Shown: piece by piece, positions 61,431-64,000 of the stretch | Numbering within the stretch: the first letter of the stretch is position 1 | How the letters are laid out: the number at the start of each line of letters is the position of its first letter | From: Laceyella sacchari | GTDB lineage: Bacteria; Bacillota; Bacilli; Thermoactinomycetales; Thermoactinomycetaceae | Direction: 5' to 3' | NCBI RefSeq assembly: GCF_004343255.1 | Contig: NZ_SMDD01000001.1 | Coordinates: 1,182,738 to 1,246,737, forward strand | DNA length: 64,000 nt | Position numbers and translations under genes: made by a program | The notes under the pieces: model-generated | Seen by the model: the letters and a program-made list of their open reading frames with translations, nothing else | Database searches by the model: none | Told to the model about the DNA's origin: nothing

Positions 61431-62187
61431 GTTCAATCATCTCCTTAACTAAGGCGATATAAGGTTTAAGAGTTATCCTGTCCGCTGCTGTGTTCTTTTT
61501 TAAACCTGTGATACTATACTCTTTGATTTTCACCCGACGTTTGATCACAGCATCAAACAATAGATTAGGATATTGTCGCTTTGCCTTCTGATAAATTGTT
61601 TCGTCTAGGGTTGCAACCGAATCCATCATAGAAGTGATGATACCAAGGAATTTCATATTGGGGTTTACTTCTTCTTGTACTAGTTCAATTGTTTCTTCGT
61701 AGCGAAGTAACCCATCAAAGCAGAAAGGTTCGGGCTGGAAGATCGCCAAAGCAAAGTCACTGGCTGCTAATCCATTAAGTGTGTGATCCCCTAAGTTTGG
61801 GGGCAAATCGATAATGATGTAATCATATGAGTCTTTGATCGGATTAAGCGTTTTTGAGAGTAAAAGGAACGGGTGGCCCTCGTAGTCCCGGTATAGGAAT
61901 TTGCTCAACAATGCTAAGTAATCATCAGACGGAATGATGTGAAAATTTTTCGTGATTTCGTGTATATATGGCCCCGGATCACCTTGCTTCATTGCTTCCA
62001 ATATGGTTCGGTCTTCAAAGTCAAATAGGCTTTGGCGGGTTGTCATTTGAGTCAGATTTCCCTGGCTATCGAAATCAACTCCAAGAACTTTATAACCCCT
62101 TTCCGACAAAAGATCACAGATGACTGCACATGTTGTCGTTTTTCCTACGCCTCCTTTACCCATTCCAATGGAAATTACATGACCCAT
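61408..62187 (-). CDS. parA: ParA/Soj-type partition ATPase
   Basis: A 259-residue P-loop ATPase with the deviant Walker A GMGKGGVGKTTTCAV at the N-terminus, LGVDFDSQGNLTQM (Walker A' and B region) and YDYIIIDLPPNLGDHTLNGL. The length and lack of an N-terminal HTH fit the type Ib/Soj group. It segregates plasmid or element copies together with the partner protein encoded next. ATG 62187 follows AAGGGG. It heads the two-gene unit. Confidence 0.9.
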   Translation of the reverse strand: MGHVISIGMGKGGVGKTTTCAVICDLLSERGYKVLGVDFDSQGNLTQMTTRQSLFDFEDRTILEAMKQGDPGPYIHEITKNFHIIPSDDYLALLSKFLYRDYEGHPFLLLSKTLNPIKDSYDYIIIDLPPNLGDHTLNGLAASDFALAIFQPEPFCFDGLLRYEETIELVQEEVNPNMKFLGIITSMMDSVATLDETIYQKAKRQYPNLLFDAVIKRRVKIKEYSITGLKKNTAADRITLKPYIALVKEMIERVQKETI

Positions 62188-62204
62188 GTTTACACATCCC
62201 CTTA

Positions 62205-62240
62205 TTTCTGTAGATTCGTATTCCTGTATTTCTGTAAAAC
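62205..62240 (+). repeat. TTCCTGTATTTCTGTA-type copies in the parA control region
   Basis: TTATTTCTGTA (62211-62221) and TTCCTGTATTTCTGTA (62221-62236) repeat the units found in the partner gene, directly upstream of parA. They are candidate binding sites of the partner protein (operator and partition site). Confidence 0.6.
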
Positions 62241-62490
62241 TGCTTTAAACCCTGTTCACATTTTGTAAAATGGTCTGTAAAACAAACAAATCTATGATTC
62301 CAATCATGAAAACGAAGTCATGCAGGTTCAACCTCCCTCCTCTAATGTATGGTTTGTTGCGTCTTCCGCATCAGAGGAGAGATTTGGTACACATCTTCTT
62401 TGAAGGGGAGAGAGGGTTATTTCTTTACTCTACAAAAGGAGATATAATAATTTGAAAATAGTGTGAAAATACAAGAAAGGGGATTGAAAA
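62241..62490. other. Intergenic region between parA and the CoiA-like gene
   Basis: Should hold the divergent promoters. TATAAT occurs at 62443-62448 with a TTTACT-like box 17 bases before; this is a weak promoter candidate for the plus strand. Nothing else was found. Confidence 0.4.
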
Positions 62491-63078
62491 ATGATCAGAT
62501 CAAAATATCGGCAACGGTATCGGATGATCCCATATGGGTTGGGACCCAATGGAGAAATTGTCACACCACAAGAAGCACAGCCTGGTAAATCACATCATTG
62601 TCCAGAGTGCAAAAAAAGACTCGTTTTGCGCACCAGCAAGCTAAAAAACCCATTCTTTGCCCACCTGCGAAAAGACAAAAAATGCAAGCTTACCAAGTCG
62701 CCTGTTGTCCTAGCCAAACATGTTCTCCTAGTCACTTTGCGCGAATGGATGAAGGGAGCCGGCGATCCAGTCCAGCTTCAACCTTTTTGCAATGAGCGAA
62801 CCGAACTTCCTCGAAATGAAATCCATCAAATCAAAGTAAACCACCGCATCCGCATCAACCAGCGCTCTCTCGTTTCGCATCTCTCCTTGCTTGATCGCTA
62901 TGGCCTTCCAATCCTACACATTGAAATCCGAGATCGACCCCGGCCACAACACATCAAACACCCCTCTTGGCTAGAAGTCTCCGCAGAAGAAATCCTATCC
63001 AATCCCTATCTGCTTTCACCACTGAACCCCGACACAGATTTTTTGCCACCAACTCCAGTCCAGCTAAGCTTGTTTTAA
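62491..63078 (+). CDS. Competence protein CoiA-like (zinc-ribbon plus nuclease-like) protein
   Basis: A 195-residue protein. It begins with the CoiA-type cysteine site HHCPECKKRLVLRTSKLK and FFAHLRKDKKCKL (C-x-x-C then H), the pattern of the N-terminal zinc ribbon that precedes a restriction-like nuclease. The rest (ILHIEIRD, LEVSAEEILS) might be the nuclease core, but it is shorter than CoiA (about 380 residues), so it is a truncated or minimal relative. ATG 62491 follows AAAGGGG. It is the only plus-strand gene in this part of the element. Confidence 0.72.
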   Translation: MIRSKYRQRYRMIPYGLGPNGEIVTPQEAQPGKSHHCPECKKRLVLRTSKLKNPFFAHLRKDKKCKLTKSPVVLAKHVLLVTLREWMKGAGDPVQLQPFCNERTELPRNEIHQIKVNHRIRINQRSLVSHLSLLDRYGLPILHIEIRDRPRPQHIKHPSWLEVSAEEILSNPYLLSPLNPDTDFLPPTPVQLSLF

Positions 63079-63094
63079 TGTAATACTTTCACTC

Positions 63095-63149
63095 ATTGCG
63101 TCCAAAAACTCAGCTGGCCAATACACCTTGCCGAATTTTTGGACGCAAT
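63095..63149. repeat. Long perfect inverted repeat downstream of the CoiA-like gene
   Basis: ATTGCGTCCAAAAA and TTTTTGGACGCAAT, 14-bp arms and a 27-base loop, between convergent genes. There is no T tract after it, so it may be a recombination or regulatory structure rather than a terminator. Confidence 0.5.
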
Positions 63150-63173
63150 AAAAAAGACCGCCCGCAGGCAGTC
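63149..63173 (-). terminator. Terminator of the helicase gene
   Basis: On the minus strand GACTGCCTGCGGGCGGTC hairpin followed by TTTTTT. Confidence 0.82.
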
Positions 63174-63179
63174 TGATGT

Positions 63180-64000
63180 TTACCTTTGTATCTCCAGAGG
63201 CAAAAACTTGCTATAGTTTTTCAAGAAAAGGTATTCGATTTTTCCGACCGGCCCTGATCGTTGTTTCGCGATGATCAGTTCAGCTATATTTTTCTTCTCG
63301 GATTCCTCGTTGTAGTAATCATCGCGATACAAGAACATGACCACATCCGCGTCTTGCTCAATAGATCCGGAATCCCTCAAATCGGAAAGCATGGGGCGTT
63401 TGTCTTGCCGTTGTTCAACGGAACGGGAAAGCTGTGACAGCGCGATTACAGGAACTTCTAGTTCAAGTGCCATGACTTTTAATGCCCGGCAAATCCGACT
63501 CACTTCTTCATTTCGAGTAGAATTGTACCCGTCGCTGGAAATTAGTTGAAGATAGTCCACAACTACTAAATCAAGTCCGCTTTCTCGTTTAATCCTACGG
63601 CACTCCGCCTTGATCTCAGGCACTGTAATACCCGGATTTGAATTGACCATCAGCTTTTTATCAGATAGAGTTGCCATCGCCCCTGAATACTTCTCATAAT
63701 CCTCAGGGGTAAAGCGCCCGGAATAGTAAGCGCCTGAATCAAGATTCCCTTCACTACAAATCAACCTGTTTCCAAGTTCATCTTCATTCATTTCCAGATT
63801 GAAAAAAGTCACTGATCCATTCCCTCGTACAGCCACATTCGCCGCTATATTCAACGCCAACACTGATTTTCCCATTGCTGGCCGGGCCGCTAAGACAATC
63901 AATTGACCCGGTTTGAAACCGAGAAGCCGTTTATCCAAACAAGGGAATCCGCTTGATAACCCTTGAATTTTGCCGGGGTTTTCGATCCGTTCCGTCAACC
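63180..64000 (-). CDS. dnaB: Replicative DNA helicase DnaB-like, C-terminal part (cut by window edge)
   Basis: The visible 272 or so residues are the RecA-like motor of DnaB: Walker A PAMGKSVLALN, VDYLQLI (Walker B), ISQLSRSVEQR-type loop (ALSQLSRSVEQRQDKRPML), DLRDSGSIEQDADVVMFLYR and the C-terminal IAKQRSGPVGKIEYLF. Codons continue to the edge, so the TTG at 63998 is not the true start; the N-terminal domain lies outside. It is probably the element's own replicative helicase, since DnaB-like genes accompany plasmid replicons, but a chromosomal gene cannot be excluded. Confidence 0.85.
   Translation of the reverse strand, partial: LTERIENPGKIQGLSSGFPCLDKRLLGFKPGQLIVLAARPAMGKSVLALNIAANVAVRGNGSVTFFNLEMNEDELGNRLICSEGNLDSGAYYSGRFTPEDYEKYSGAMATLSDKKLMVNSNPGITVPEIKAECRRIKRESGLDLVVVDYLQLISSDGYNSTRNEEVSRICRALKVMALELEVPVIALSQLSRSVEQRQDKRPMLSDLRDSGSIEQDADVVMFLYRDDYYNEESEKKNIAELIIAKQRSGPVGKIEYLFLKNYSKFLPLEIQR

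Noticed and set aside
1..64000. rRNA and tRNA genes
   Set aside because: No rRNA sequence or cloverleaf with an ATTCRA-type T loop was recognised on either strand by eye; an automated scan would be needed to be certain.

Overview
The window looks like chromosomal DNA of a low-to-mid GC, spore-former-type Firmicute. The ribosome binding sites are strong AAGGAGG types, TTG and GTG starts are common, and intrinsic terminators, PurBox-like and cre-like sites and a Cse60-like gene are present. Relatives such as Thermoactinomycetaceae or Bacillaceae are plausible, but this is inference from gene content; no rRNA or tRNA gene is present to confirm it.

Positions 1 to about 36.6 kb are mostly single genes or pairs on alternating strands: a tyrosine recombinase cut by the window edge, a lipoprotein, a GNAT enzyme, a two-gene McrBC-type modification-dependent restriction system whose McrB carries a four-cysteine region and an EVE-like domain, tRNA hydroxylase TrhO, a secreted class A beta-lactamase-fold serine hydrolase, an EamA transporter, an Sfp-type phosphopantetheinyl transferase, two Nudix hydrolases, a beta-lysine acetyltransferase (AblB type), PepF, a secreted alpha-amylase with two cre-like sites, a matrixin-type protease with an exported partner, a xanthine/uracil permease with PurBox-like sites, two MFS drug exporters, VWA and other lipoproteins, and endonuclease V. 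Three genes are decayed: an antibiotic-biosynthesis-monooxygenase-type gene with an in-frame TAA, a dienelactone hydrolase remnant and a truncated AraC regulator. The MFS exporter at 26187 has a leader with promoter, tiny ORF, a possible antiterminator segment and a terminator, which suggests ribosome-controlled attenuation.

Positions 37165-43729 are a Tn3-family transposon with about 38-bp inverted ends, a 989-residue TnpA and a TnpI-like tyrosine recombinase (Tn4430-like arrangement). Its cargo is an MFS exporter divergent from a short peptide-coding region followed by a hairpin and an HExxH protein resembling peptide-modifying enzymes. This is a candidate mobile modified-peptide (RiPP-like) system and the most novel feature of the window. 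A diverged orphan transposon end lies at 45806-45844.

Positions 44-64 kb are a conjugative or plasmid-like module, read mostly on the minus strand. From upstream to downstream it contains a DnaB-type helicase (cut by the window edge), ParA with a repeat-rich partner protein, a frameshifted HTH gene, a membrane protein with a repetitive tail, HTH proteins, and a tightly overlapping transfer operon: TcpC-like protein, small membrane proteins, VirB4-type ATPase, VirB6-like membrane protein, NTF2-like anchored proteins, a lytic transglycosylase/M23 peptidase, a VirD4/HerA-like ATPase and a replication-relaxation protein. Beside the last gene is a hairpin-rich non-coding segment that could be an origin of transfer or replication. 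Whether this is an ICE or an integrated plasmid cannot be decided, because one end is outside the window.
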